Of a stretch of DNA of 64,000 bases, positions 52,082 to 60,840 are shown in pieces (position 1 is the stretch's first letter; the number at the start of each line of letters is the position of its first letter). Under the pieces are notes generated by a model. That model did not search any database. It was given only the letters and a program-made list of their open reading frames with translations, and had not been told where the DNA came from. The position numbers and the translations under genes are program-made. Origin of the DNA: Flectobacillus sp. BAB-3569 (GTDB lineage Bacteria > Bacteroidota > Bacteroidia > Cytophagales > Spirosomataceae); assembly GCF_002270355.1 (NCBI RefSeq), contig NZ_NJFZ01000013.1, positions 1 to 64,000 of the forward strand, read 5' to 3'.

Positions 52082-53203
52082 ATGTTTAAAAAAATGTTTC
52101 TTTTGCTATTGCTCGCACATAGTTTGGTGGCACAAGTGGCAAAGATTGATTCTGGACAAATCAATGGCGCTAGATACCGCATTCTTTTTCCTCCCAACTG
52201 GAAAGGAAAATTGGTGATGTATGCACATGGGTATGAATTTATGGGTACTAAACCACTACAAAGTCAGAATCCTGAGTTTATTGGTCGTATGAGCCCATTT
52301 TTGTCAAGGGGTTTTGCGGTGGCTGCTTCTGACTACCAATATCAAGGTTTTGCCCTTCCGCAAGGAGTAGATGATACCGAGAGTTTACGACAATATTTTG
52401 TGAAGCAATACGGAAAACCCGACTCGACCTTTATGGTTGGGCATTCGATGGGCGGTGGTATCACGGTGGCTACTATCGAAAATTTTGGTGAAAACTATCA
52501 TGGGGGTTTGCCGCTGTGTCCGTTATCAAGTAGACCCTATTTGCAGTGTCGCAAAGAATTTGACATGTATGCGACCTTTAACGGACTGTTCCCTGGCATT
52601 GTACCTTCGCTCAAAGAAATTTTTGATTTAAACAAAAAGCCTAATCCAAGTGAGGGTGGTCGCGCGATGGTTGCCAAAGCAATGGCAATCCGAAAGGCAA
52701 TGATGAGTAAAGACTCTGTCTTGGCAATGGCTTTTGCCAAGCGTTTTGATTTAAAACTAGATGACTTGCCATTTTCGTTATTTTTTAATGAAAATGTTCT
52801 CAGAGATTTAGCCCAAAAATCAGGTGGAAATCCTTTTGATAATATGAACACCGTGTACAGTGGATTTCCTGATAATGACTTGATTAATCACAAAGCTGAA
52901 CGTTTGGAGGCAACTGTAAATCCGAATATTATTTTTGGAAAATATGATCGAACAGGCAATATCAATAGACCAGTTTTTTTGCTACACACTGTTTATGACC
53001 AATTGATTCCTCCGACTTATGGAGTGGTAAATTTTGAAAATATGGTGCATCATCAGCAAAAAGATCAGTTTTTCAAAGTACGATATACCACTGGACAAGG
53101 ACATTGTGTATTTACGGCTCAACAAACGGGTAATGCGTTTGATGAACTAAGGAACTGGGTGAAATCAGGACAAAAACCTGCTGGAGATGTTTGGATGAAA
53201 TAA
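52082..53203 (+). CDS. Exported alpha/beta-hydrolase
   Basis: 373 residues, signal peptide about 1-18 (LLLLLAHSLVAQ). The nucleophile elbow is MVGHSMGGGITVATI; an oxyanion segment VMYAHGYEF lies upstream; the C-terminal catalytic His is in TTGQGHCVF and a likely Asp is in HTVYDQLIPP. It acts in the periplasm or outside. Its place 48 bases after the MetE-like gene and 16 bases before the amidohydrolase gene suggests hydrolysis of a phenolic ester before uptake. No feruloyl esterase family can be named with confidence. Confidence 0.8.
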   Translation: MFKKMFLLLLLAHSLVAQVAKIDSGQINGARYRILFPPNWKGKLVMYAHGYEFMGTKPLQSQNPEFIGRMSPFLSRGFAVAASDYQYQGFALPQGVDDTESLRQYFVKQYGKPDSTFMVGHSMGGGITVATIENFGENYHGGLPLCPLSSRPYLQCRKEFDMYATFNGLFPGIVPSLKEIFDLNKKPNPSEGGRAMVAKAMAIRKAMMSKDSVLAMAFAKRFDLKLDDLPFSLFFNENVLRDLAQKSGGNPFDNMNTVYSGFPDNDLINHKAERLEATVNPNIIFGKYDRTGNINRPVFLLHTVYDQLIPPTYGVVNFENMVHHQQKDQFFKVRYTTGQGHCVFTAQQTGNAFDELRNWVKSGQKPAGDVWMK

Positions 53204-53219
53204 ACACTTGTAGAAAGAT

Positions 53220-54092
53220 ATGATTGATATTCAGAAAGTAGTTGCTATTGACGTACATACACATGCAGAGGTATCGTGCTGTCAACCGCATGACGATTAT
53301 CGGAGTGAGTTTGATGAAGCTTTTGCTAAATATTTCAAATCCGATAGACGCCCCACGATTCAAGAAACGGCGGATTATTATCGTGAAAGAAATATGGCTT
53401 TTGTGATGTTTACGGTAGATTCTGAATTTAATGTTGGCAAGCGTCGAATTCCCAATATCGAAGTCGCTGAAGGTGCTCTAAAAAACGATGATGTCATGAT
53501 TGCCTTTGCGAGTATCGACCCTCACAAAGGGCGTATGGGAGCAAGGGAAGCTAGAGATTTGATTGAAAATTATGGGGTGAAAGGCTTTAAGTTTCATCCG
53601 ACAGTACAGGGATTTTATCCGCAAGATAAAATGGCGTATCATCTCTATGAAGTCATTGCTGAATATCAACTACCAATGCTTTTTCACTCAGGACATTCTG
53701 GATTTGGGAGTGGTGTTCGTGGTGGTGGCGGACTTCGGTTAGAATACTCAAATCCGATTCATTTAGATGATGTAGCCATTGATTTTCCAGATTGTCCGAT
53801 AATTATTGCGCATCCGAGCTGGCCTTGGCAAGATGAAGCCCTATCTGTAGCCGTGCACAAACCCAATGTGTATATTGATTTAAGTGGTTGGTCGCCCAAG
53901 TATTTCCCGCCACAACTGGTTCAATATGCCAATACGTTATTGAAAGACAGGATGTTATTCGGAACGGACTTCCCACTGATTACGCCCGAAAGATGGATCA
54001 AAGACTTTGACGAAGCAGGTTTTAAGGAACAGGTAAAGCCTTTGATTCTGAAAGAAAATGCCATTAAGATGCTTAAGCTCCAAAAGAATTGA
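53220..54092 (+). CDS. Amidohydrolase-superfamily 4-hydroxyphenyl-beta-ketoacyl-CoA hydrolase-like protein
   Basis: 290 residues of the amidohydrolase_2 type. Metal ligands: His13 and His15 in DVHTH; FHSGHSG; HPSWPW; the Asp in FGTDFPLI. The segment VKGFKFHPTVQGFYPQDKMAYHLYEVI is characteristic of this subgroup. In the actinobacterial p-coumarate (cou) pathway the corresponding enzyme CouO cleaves the beta-ketoacyl-CoA to the hydroxybenzoate and acetyl-CoA. The CoA-ligase, crotonase, SDR and aromatic transporter genes nearby complete that set, so the same role is inferred. A pyrone-dicarboxylate hydrolase (LigI) is a less likely alternative. Confidence 0.82.
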   Translation: MIDIQKVVAIDVHTHAEVSCCQPHDDYRSEFDEAFAKYFKSDRRPTIQETADYYRERNMAFVMFTVDSEFNVGKRRIPNIEVAEGALKNDDVMIAFASIDPHKGRMGAREARDLIENYGVKGFKFHPTVQGFYPQDKMAYHLYEVIAEYQLPMLFHSGHSGFGSGVRGGGGLRLEYSNPIHLDDVAIDFPDCPIIIAHPSWPWQDEALSVAVHKPNVYIDLSGWSPKYFPPQLVQYANTLLKDRMLFGTDFPLITPERWIKDFDEAGFKEQVKPLILKENAIKMLKLQKN

Positions 54093-54160
54093 GAATTGCG
54101 AATGAGTGAATTGTGAATTTTTTAAAGTGGAATAATTCACAATTCACTCATTCGCAATTC
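54093..54160. terminator. Perfect 27-bp hairpin after the amidohydrolase gene
   Basis: The arms 54093-54119 and 54134-54160 are exact complements (start GAATTGCGAATGAG), with a 14-base loop. It begins directly after the stop codon and ends 20 bases before the MFS start. The arm words recur at 55497-55530 and 15479-15510 (family C). Without a T-tract it may be an RNA-stabilising element as much as a terminator. Confidence 0.6.
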
Positions 54161-54179
54161 TTAACTAAATCAATAATTT

Positions 54180-55471
54180 ATGTCCCACGTAACGATGAAT
54201 CGAACGGCAAAGATGACCACTTTGCAATACAGCTGCATATTGGTTTGTTTTCTGATGAATATGCTTGATGGTATGGATGTGATGGTGATTTCGTATGCTG
54301 CACCAGCCATTACCAAGGCCTGGAGTATCGGAGCCGAAGCTTTGGGGTTGGTATTCAGTTCAGGATTGGTCGGAATGTCGGTTGGGGCTTTGATTATTGC
54401 ACCTTATGCGGATAAATTTGGGCGTAAAAAATGATGATTATCAGTGCTTTATTGATGGGGTTGACGATTTTTATCACCTCTTTTGCAGAATCTGTTAATC
54501 AATTAATATTTTTTCGTTTTATCAATGGTTTAGGTATTGGTTGTATGCTGGCAAGCACTGCTGCACTGACCTCTGAGTATGCCCCCGCTAAAACCAAAGA
54601 TTTTTGGGTAAGTTTTGCCCTTTCAGGATATCCAATTGGTGCGGTTTTATCAGGAATGGTGGCTGCCAAAATTATTCCTACTTATGGTTGGGCTTCAATT
54701 TTTCAATTGGCGGGATGCTGCACATTAGCTTCAGTACCAGTGGTTTACTTCTTTTTAGCGGAGTCCTTAGATTTTTACCTAAAATCACAACCAGAGGGGG
54801 CTTTACTGAAAGCGAATAATTTATTGTCGAAAATGGGTAAAGATACCATCGCTACTTTACCAGAGAAACCAGCAATTTTTCAGAAAATTCCTATCAAATT
54901 ATTATTGAGTCCAGCGTTTCGATTATCTACCATTCAGTTGTGGGTAGCATTATTTTTATCTTTTGCAACGCTTTATTTTCTCACTAGTTGGATACCTAAA
55001 TTAGCCTCGACAGCAGGACTATCTATTGAACTTGCCATCTATGCAGGAACCGTATTCAACCTAGGAGCTTTTGTAGGAATTATTACGCAAGGATATTTTT
55101 CAAGTAAATATGGTTTAAAAAAGACCATCGGCACAATACTCGTATTGACTGCGATATTAATGGCGATTTTTAAAGTTTTTGTAGGAACAGATGGAATCAT
55201 CATAGTCTTTGGTTTACTGGGATTTGGAATTCAAGGAGGATTTGTTGGATTGTATGCTGTATCTGCACGTATATACCCAACCGAATTTCGAACTACAGGT
55301 GTTGGTTGGTCAATTGGGATCGGTCGACTAGGAGGTATTATTGGCCCAGCCGTTGGTGGTGTTTTAATTGGATTAGGATTATCTATGAGCACCAACTTTC
55401 TAATTTTTGCGATTCCAACTGCCCTTGCAGGACTTATGACTTGGTATCTGTCTACTGAAAAGGTTAGTTGA
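54180..55471 (+). pseudogene. MFS aromatic acid:H+ symporter-like transporter, frameshifted
   Basis: The first frame (54180-54434) gives helices 1-2 with MLDGMDVMVISYAAPAI, the DGxD motif of the aromatic acid symporter group, and the loop motif ADKFGRKK, where it stops. The second frame continues MMIISALLMGLTIFITSFAESVNQLIFFRFINGLGIGCM with ten further helices to 55471. One extra base in the six-A run at 54426-54431 joins them in phase (GRKKMMIIS), giving about 431 residues. It would import hydroxycinnamate or hydroxybenzoate, matching CouT/PcaK-type carriers, and lies inside the hydroxycinnamate gene row. Confidence 0.85.
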
Positions 55472-55496
55472 AGCAGTATCAGTGCTGAATGATGAA

Positions 55497-55530
55497 TTGT
55501 GAATTGCGAATGGAAATTTATAATTCACAA
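55497..55530. repeat. Family C inverted repeat TTGTGAATT/AATTCACAA
   Basis: 9-bp exact arms at 55497-55505 and 55522-55530, 26 bases after the MFS stop. Same words as the 27-bp hairpin at 54093-54160. Confidence 0.5.
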
Positions 55531-55663
55531 CATCTTAAGACGTAACCCTGATTAAATACTATTTTGAACGATTACCTAACCCTTGAAAAGTATATCACAT
55601 AAGGTAATTCTTGAGCCAAAAAAGCTTAACTATCACAGCAACAACAAGAGATTCTTATAATTG

Positions 55664-56449
55664 ATGAAGGTAACAAAATCAGTCCCTGAAACCTTACAGA
55701 TACGTGAGGAAGGTGATATTCTATTGGTAGGGCTTAATCGTCCAGATAAACGCAATGCGTTTAATGATGAACTTATTTTGGGCATTGAAACGGTTTTCGA
55801 AAATATTCCTTCTCATATTCGTTGTGCCATTATTTATGGAATTGGCAAGCATTTTTCGGCTGGCTTAGACTTATCTGAGCTTAAGGAGCGGGATGCGGTA
55901 CAAGGTATTTTTCATTCAAGAATGTGGCATCGAGTACTCGAAAAAGTACAATATGGTGCTGTTCCTGTGGTGGCAGTATTGCACGGTGCTGTAGTTGGTG
56001 GTGGCTTAGAGTTGGCAGCAGCTTGTCATATTCGGGTGGCTGAGAAAAGCACTTTTTATGCCTTACCCGAAGGTCAACGAGGAATATTTGTGGGTGGTGG
56101 CGCTGCTGTTCGATTACCAAAATTAATCGGTATGGCACGTATGGCTGATATGATGCTGACAGGGCGTGTGTATCAAGCCGAAGAAGGCGAGCGAATAGGA
56201 CTAGCACAATACTTAGTCGAGGACGGACAAGGTTTAGAAAAAGGGAAAGAATTAGCTCAGAAAATAGCCTCCAACGCAGGAATGACCAATTATGCTCTTA
56301 CCCACGTGCTTCCAAGAATAGTAGATAGCGGTCAAACAGAAGGGCTTTTGTTGGAAAGTATGATGGCTGCCATTGCTCAAAGTGCCCCCGAAGCCAAACA
56401 GAGATTAAAAGACTTTTTGGAAGGACGAGCCAAAAAAGTGGGAGAATAA
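55664..56449 (+). CDS. Crotonase/enoyl-CoA hydratase family protein
   Basis: 261 residues from ATG at 55664, preceded by a TTG that is less likely. Crotonase fold: LNRPDKRNAFNDELI, the oxyanion segments GKHFSAGLDLSEL and LHGAVVGGGLELAAACHIRVAEKSTFYALPEGQRGIFVGGGAAVRLPKLIG with one catalytic Glu in PEGQRG. In the beta-oxidative hydroxycinnamate route (CouM) it hydrates the side-chain double bond of coumaroyl-CoA. A feruloyl-CoA hydratase-lyase (Fcs/Ech route giving the aldehyde) is the alternative, but the SDR and beta-ketoacyl-CoA hydrolase genes argue for the hydratase. Confidence 0.87.
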   Translation: MKVTKSVPETLQIREEGDILLVGLNRPDKRNAFNDELILGIETVFENIPSHIRCAIIYGIGKHFSAGLDLSELKERDAVQGIFHSRMWHRVLEKVQYGAVPVVAVLHGAVVGGGLELAAACHIRVAEKSTFYALPEGQRGIFVGGGAAVRLPKLIGMARMADMMLTGRVYQAEEGERIGLAQYLVEDGQGLEKGKELAQKIASNAGMTNYALTHVLPRIVDSGQTEGLLLESMMAAIAQSAPEAKQRLKDFLEGRAKKVGE

Positions 56450-56544
56450 GTAATAGTCCTAATTATTGAATAGGCAATGCACCAAAATTCAGTAACTGTA
56501 TTGAATTGAGCATTTTCGATTAAAATTTTTATCTCTTTCAAGTT

Positions 56545-58344
56545 ATGGAGTTCAAGAATGTAGCTTTTGGCCCCACCCAAACCATCAAGACTTACAATCC
56601 TGATGAGAGTATTTTATTTCGGTTAAATAGCGAATTAAAACCTTTTCCTAAAACTATTACTGATAGACTTTTGGAGTGGTCGCTTCGACAGCCTGAAAAG
56701 ACTTTTATTGCCCAACGTAACCAAGAGGGTATTTGGCAAGAACTAAGCTATGCAGACACCTATCAGCAAATGTGTTCAATAGCACAGCATCTGTTGAATA
56801 TGGGTTTTGAGAAAAATGATACAGTAGTTATTCTCTCCGAAAACAGCCTTGAGCACGCACTTTTGGCATTGGCATCGGTGCATGTAGGCATTCCGTATTC
56901 ACCAATTTCGCCTGCGTATTCTTTGGTATCGGAAGATTTTTCTAAACTTCGTCATTGTTTAGAAAAAATGACACCAAAACTGGTTTTTGTACAGTCTGAA
57001 CAAGTTTTTGAAAGAGCTATTCGATTTATTGAAAATACCTTTCCTGAGATTGAGATATTGGTATCACAGGGTGAAAAATTTCCTAATATATCCTCTTGGC
57101 GACACTCAACTATTACTGAGGCAGTGGAGCAAGCTCACCAAAAGGTGACGGGTGATACTGTTGCGAAAATACTATTTACTTCTGGTTCGACGGGTTTACC
57201 CAAAGGTGTTACTAATACCCAACAAATGTGGTGTGCTAATCTCCAACAGATTACACAGAGTTTTCCTTTTATGCAGAAACAAGCCCCTGTTTTTATTGAT
57301 TGGCTTCCGTGGAACCATACTTTTGGCGGTAATCACAATTTTGGCTTGGCGCTTCATAATGGCGGTACACTCTATATAGACGACGGAAAACCTAGCACTA
57401 AAGGCATTGAAGAAACGGTAAAGAATCTTCGAGAAATATCTCCTACGGCTTATTTTAATGTTCCAAAGGGATTTGAAATGTTAATTCCCTATCTGGAAAA
57501 GGAAGAGTCATTGAGAAATACTTTTTTCAAAAATCTTCAAATTATATTTTATGCTGGCGCTAGTTTGGCACAACCTATCTGGAATAAGTTGGAAGAACTC
57601 GCTATTCGGACTATCGGTGTAAAAGTGCCTATTATAACAGGTTTAGGTTGTACAGAATCAGGTCCTTCGGCTCTTTTTGCGAATTGGGGAGGTGCTTTTT
57701 CGGGCTTGTTAGGCGTGCCAGTAGCAGGGCTAGAGGTAAAATTAGTGCCTTTGGGAGATAAGTCTGAGGCTAGATATAGAGGTGCCAATGTGACAAAAGG
57801 ATACTGGCGAAATCCAGAGGCAACGGTACAAGCTTTTGATGAAGAAGGTTTTTATAAAACAGGTGATGCTGTAAAGTTTTTGGACGAAAATAATCCTGAT
57901 AAAGGATTGATTTTTGACGGCAGAATTGCCGAAGATTTTAAACTTTCAACGGGTACATGGGTCAACGTGGGCGTGATGAAAACCAAAATCATTTCCTCTG
58001 GATCACCTATTATTCAAGATGTGGTTATTGCAGGGCTCGACCAAGACTATATTGGTCTAATACTTTTTCTCAATACCGATGCCTGTTGTCAGTTGACTGG
58101 GCACACAACTGCTGTTTGTACATCCGAATTGTATGGACATTCATCGATAACAACATTTATAGAATCTTGGATGAAAGAATTTAACACTCACGCCACAGGT
58201 AGTTCGACTAGTATTGGCAAAGTGATTATTGCCCACGAACCTCCATCGATTGACAAAGGTGAGATAACAGACAAAGGTTCGCTCAACCAACGTGCTGTTT
58301 TGGCAAATCGGCAAGATTTGGTACATCAGTTATTTCATAGTTAG
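56545..58344 (+). CDS. Feruloyl/coumaroyl-CoA synthetase, AMP-forming
   Basis: 599 residues of the ANL superfamily. The AMP-binding P-loop is ILFTSGSTGLPKGV (about 208-221). The A5-type GLGCTESGPSALFANWG, the segment GFYKTGDAVKF and the Asp-containing LIFDGRIAEDFKLSTGTWVNVG mark the hinge. The substitution pattern and length (about 600, VTKGYWRNPEATVQAF) fit the feruloyl-CoA synthase subfamily rather than acetyl-CoA or long-chain types. It activates p-coumarate, caffeate or ferulate to the CoA thioester, the entry step. It follows the crotonase gene by 95 bases. Confidence 0.9.
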   Translation: MEFKNVAFGPTQTIKTYNPDESILFRLNSELKPFPKTITDRLLEWSLRQPEKTFIAQRNQEGIWQELSYADTYQQMCSIAQHLLNMGFEKNDTVVILSENSLEHALLALASVHVGIPYSPISPAYSLVSEDFSKLRHCLEKMTPKLVFVQSEQVFERAIRFIENTFPEIEILVSQGEKFPNISSWRHSTITEAVEQAHQKVTGDTVAKILFTSGSTGLPKGVTNTQQMWCANLQQITQSFPFMQKQAPVFIDWLPWNHTFGGNHNFGLALHNGGTLYIDDGKPSTKGIEETVKNLREISPTAYFNVPKGFEMLIPYLEKEESLRNTFFKNLQIIFYAGASLAQPIWNKLEELAIRTIGVKVPIITGLGCTESGPSALFANWGGAFSGLLGVPVAGLEVKLVPLGDKSEARYRGANVTKGYWRNPEATVQAFDEEGFYKTGDAVKFLDENNPDKGLIFDGRIAEDFKLSTGTWVNVGVMKTKIISSGSPIIQDVVIAGLDQDYIGLILFLNTDACCQLTGHTTAVCTSELYGHSSITTFIESWMKEFNTHATGSSTSIGKVIIAHEPPSIDKGEITDKGSLNQRAVLANRQDLVHQLFHS

Positions 58345-58356
58345 GTTTTGAGTATT

Positions 58357-58456
58357 AGGGCACAGGCAACAGGCACAAGGCAAAGAGTGGTAAAGTAACA
58401 GACATGCTTTTACCTAAAGCCCCCGCCGAAAGCTGATACCTGAAAGCCGAAAGCTA
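58357..58456 (+). repeat. Dispersed intergenic repeat, family A, copy 4
   Basis: Has the GGCACAGGCAACAGGCACAA doublet, AAAGAGTGGTAAAGTAACAG, ACATGCTTTTACCTAAAGCC, CCCGCCGAAAGCTGATACCT and GAAAGCC. It is the most diverged of the four copies. It lies between the CoA-synthetase and SDR genes. Confidence 0.7.
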
Positions 58457-58598
58457 CAACCAATATCCCTCAATCGTCAGTAGAAGTTTATTGCAACAAA
58501 ATTATTATCCAAAAAACCATTCATACGAGCATTTTGCTCAAATTTATTTCCCTAAAAATCCCCTTGTATTGACGTATTGAGGGTTTTTCTTTTTTACG

Positions 58599-59366
58599 AT
58601 GAATATAGAATCAAACATATTTCTCATTTCTGGTGGCGCCTCTGGGTTGGGGTTGGCCACGGCACAAAACATTGTTTCGCAAGGCGGAAAAGTTATTTTA
58701 TTAGACATAAATGAACAAGCTGGGCAACTTGCACAAGTAAGTTTAGGCGATTCTGCGCTTTTTTGTAAAACTGATATTGTGGATGAAACGCAGGTGTCAC
58801 AAGCGATTGAACAAGCCCTTTCTCATTTTGGAAAAATCAACGGCGTCATCAATTGTGCGGGAATTGGACCCGCCAAAAGAGTTGTGGGTAAAGATGGTCC
58901 ACACGATTTAGGCTTTTTCCAGAAAGTCATTCAAGTCAATTTGGTTGGGGTATTCAATGTACTTCGTTTGGGGGCAAATGTCATGCAGCACAATACGCCC
59001 AACGGACAAGGCGAAAGAGGTATTGTGATTAATACCGCTTCGGTCGCGGCCTTTGATGGACAAATCGGACAGGCGGCATATTCAGCTTCTAAAGGTGGGG
59101 TGGTAGCGATGACGCTACCTATCGCTCGTGAATTTGCCCGTATGGGTATACGAGTGATGACGATTGCTCCAGGAATTTTTGAAACACCTCTACTGGCAAA
59201 TTTGTCTAGCGAAGCACAAGCTTCTTTAGCGCAACAAATTCCTTTTCCTCCAAGACTTGGAAAACCTGAAGAATTTGCGAAATTGGTACAACAAATCATT
59301 GAAAATACCATGCTCAATGGCGAGGTAATCCGCTTGGATGGTGCTATTAGAATGGGAATAAAATAA
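58599..59366 (+). CDS. Short-chain dehydrogenase, 3-hydroxyacyl-CoA dehydrogenase-like
   Basis: 255 residues. The NAD motif is [12 protein letters not shown] (about 11-22), then NCAGIGPA, the catalytic Ser in [14 protein letters not shown], and Tyr/Lys in YSASKGG. The C-terminus [37 protein letters not shown] is the HSD17B10 (type II 3-hydroxyacyl-CoA dehydrogenase) pattern. In the cou-type route the CouN step oxidises the 3-hydroxy-3-arylpropionyl-CoA to the keto form. It lies 16 bases before the esterase-DUF3237 gene. Confidence 0.88.
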   Translation: MNIESNIFLISGGASGLGLATAQNIVSQGGKVILLDINEQAGQLAQVSLGDSALFCKTDIVDETQVSQAIEQALSHFGKINGVINCAGIGPAKRVVGKDGPHDLGFFQKVIQVNLVGVFNVLRLGANVMQHNTPNGQGERGIVINTASVAAFDGQIGQAAYSASKGGVVAMTLPIAREFARMGIRVMTIAPGIFETPLLANLSSEAQASLAQQIPFPPRLGKPEEFAKLVQQIIENTMLNGEVIRLDGAIRMGIK

Positions 59367-59382
59367 TACAAAACCTTTTACT

Positions 59383-60720
59383 ATGAAAAAAATAGTTACC
59401 TGTATCTTAGGTCTAATACTCGGATATACAGCTCATGCACAAGAAGTTATCCGATTGTACGAAGGTAAAGCCCCAGGTTCAGAAAGCTGGACTTGGCAAG
59501 AATCAGTGTTAACCAATGCTAATTGGGGTGGTCGAACTGCCTATAATATTGTTGATCCAACGATTACAGCCTATTTACCAAATCCAAGCAAAGCAAATGG
59601 AACAGCCATAGTCGTTGCGCCGGGAGGAGCTTTTCATACTTTGTCGATGGATAATGAAGGAGTTGATGTAGCCAAATGGTTGAATGAAAGAGGTATTGCG
59701 GCATTCGTCTTGAAATACCGAGTAGCACGCTCTTTTACAGAAAATCCTATCACCGAGTTGATGGGTAAAATGAGTAATATGAAGGCGCTCGACCAAGAAA
59801 ATGCGGCTGTAATTCCTTTGGCTACACAAGATGGACGTAAGGCAATTCAGTATATTCGTCAGAATGCAGAGAAATTTCATATCAATCCAAGCAAAGTTGG
59901 CATGATGGGATTCTCGGCAGGAGGAACATTAACCATGTCGGTAGTTTATACAGCCAATGATGCTGAAAGACCCAATTTTGTTGCCCCAATTTATGCCTAC
60001 GAAAAAGCTATTTTAGGTAATAAAGTTCCAACTCAACCGACGCCAATTTTTGTGGCAGCCGCTTCGGATGACCAACTAGGTTTTACCTTGCATAGTTCTT
60101 CTATTTACAGCAAATGGACGAAAGCCAAACAACCAGCCGAGTTACATATTTACGAAAAAGGGGGACATGGATTCGGTATGAGTAAGAAAAATATTCCTAC
60201 CGATACATGGATAGAACGCTTTGGAGATTGGCTACAATTACATGGCTTGACAACTCCCGAACCGCCAGCGCCAGGCTTAGCTTTTTTCTGTGAAATAAAA
60301 GTATTACTAAGCGAAGCCCTCACAGTAGGTCAGACACCACATGGACTACGACGCATTATCCCAATTGTAGGAGGTACTTTCGAAGGCCCAAGTATCAAAG
60401 GACAGGTATTGTCGGGTGGTGCCGATTGGCAAATTGTGAGAAGCGATGGCGTAGCAGAATTAGATGCAAATTACCAAATCAAAACAGATGATGGGGTTAT
60501 TATTTATGTAAAAAATAATGGATTGAGAGTGGCCTCTCCTGAAATCGCAGCCAAAATTGCCAAAGGCGAGAATGTAGATCCTTCACAATATTATTTTAGA
60601 ACGATTCCGACACTAGAAGCACCCAAAGGAAGATATGAATGGGTAAATAATAGTTTATTTTTATGTAAAGGAATCCGTAAACCCGATCATGTATTGATTC
60701 AAATTTGGGCGGTGAAATAG
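59383..60720 (+). CDS. Exported alpha/beta-hydrolase esterase fused to a DUF3237 domain
   Basis: 445 residues. Signal peptide about 1-19 (LGYTAHAQ). The hydrolase part is about 20-285, with the oxyanion region VVAPGGAFHTLSMDNEG, nucleophile elbow GMMGFSAGGTLT, an Asp region AASDDQLGFT and the catalytic His in YEKGGHGFGMS, close to acetyl-xylan or feruloyl esterases of the BD-FAE type. The rest (about 296-445) is a DUF3237 barrel: FFCEIKVLLSEALTVGQTPHGLRRIIPIVGGTFEGPSIKGQVLSGGADWQIVRSDGVAELDANYQIKTDDG and YFRTIPTLEAPKGRYEWVNNSLFLCKG. DUF3237 proteins are usually separate and often lie in aromatic catabolism clusters. The fusion predicts that DUF3237 works on the released product or helps bind it. 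Confidence 0.85.
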   Translation: MKKIVTCILGLILGYTAHAQEVIRLYEGKAPGSESWTWQESVLTNANWGGRTAYNIVDPTITAYLPNPSKANGTAIVVAPGGAFHTLSMDNEGVDVAKWLNERGIAAFVLKYRVARSFTENPITELMGKMSNMKALDQENAAVIPLATQDGRKAIQYIRQNAEKFHINPSKVGMMGFSAGGTLTMSVVYTANDAERPNFVAPIYAYEKAILGNKVPTQPTPIFVAAASDDQLGFTLHSSSIYSKWTKAKQPAELHIYEKGGHGFGMSKKNIPTDTWIERFGDWLQLHGLTTPEPPAPGLAFFCEIKVLLSEALTVGQTPHGLRRIIPIVGGTFEGPSIKGQVLSGGADWQIVRSDGVAELDANYQIKTDDGVIIYVKNNGLRVASPEIAAKIAKGENVDPSQYYFRTIPTLEAPKGRYEWVNNSLFLCKGIRKPDHVLIQIWAVK

Positions 60721-60733
60721 AATTAAAATCCAC

Positions 60734-60780
60734 AGGCACAAAGTGATAAAAGTTGTAAAACAACAATTCACTTTGTGCCT
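60734..60780 (+). terminator. Hairpin AGGCACAAAGTGA/TCACTTTGTGCCT
   Basis: 13-bp exact arms at 60734-60746 and 60768-60780, 13 bases after the esterase-DUF3237 stop. A second-tier pairing AAGTTGT/ACAACAATT inside extends the stem. The arm resembles the leading module of repeat family A. Confidence 0.6.
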
Positions 60781-60840
60781 TAGTGCCTTTTCACATTACC
60801 CTTTTTAAAACATATCTATCCAAAAAACACATTTTAAATT

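Noticed and set aside
53220-54092. LigI-type pyrone dicarboxylate hydrolase
   Set aside because: The FHPTVQGFYP segment and the ligase, hydratase and dehydrogenase context fit the beta-ketoacyl-CoA hydrolase better; LigI cannot be fully excluded.
15309-58456. Insertion sequence remnants for repeat family A
   Set aside because: No transposase fragment, no terminal inverted repeats and no visible target duplications at the four copies.
58931-59371. 146-codon minus-strand frame
   Set aside because: Antisense to the SDR gene, whose catalytic motifs are all intact on the plus strand.
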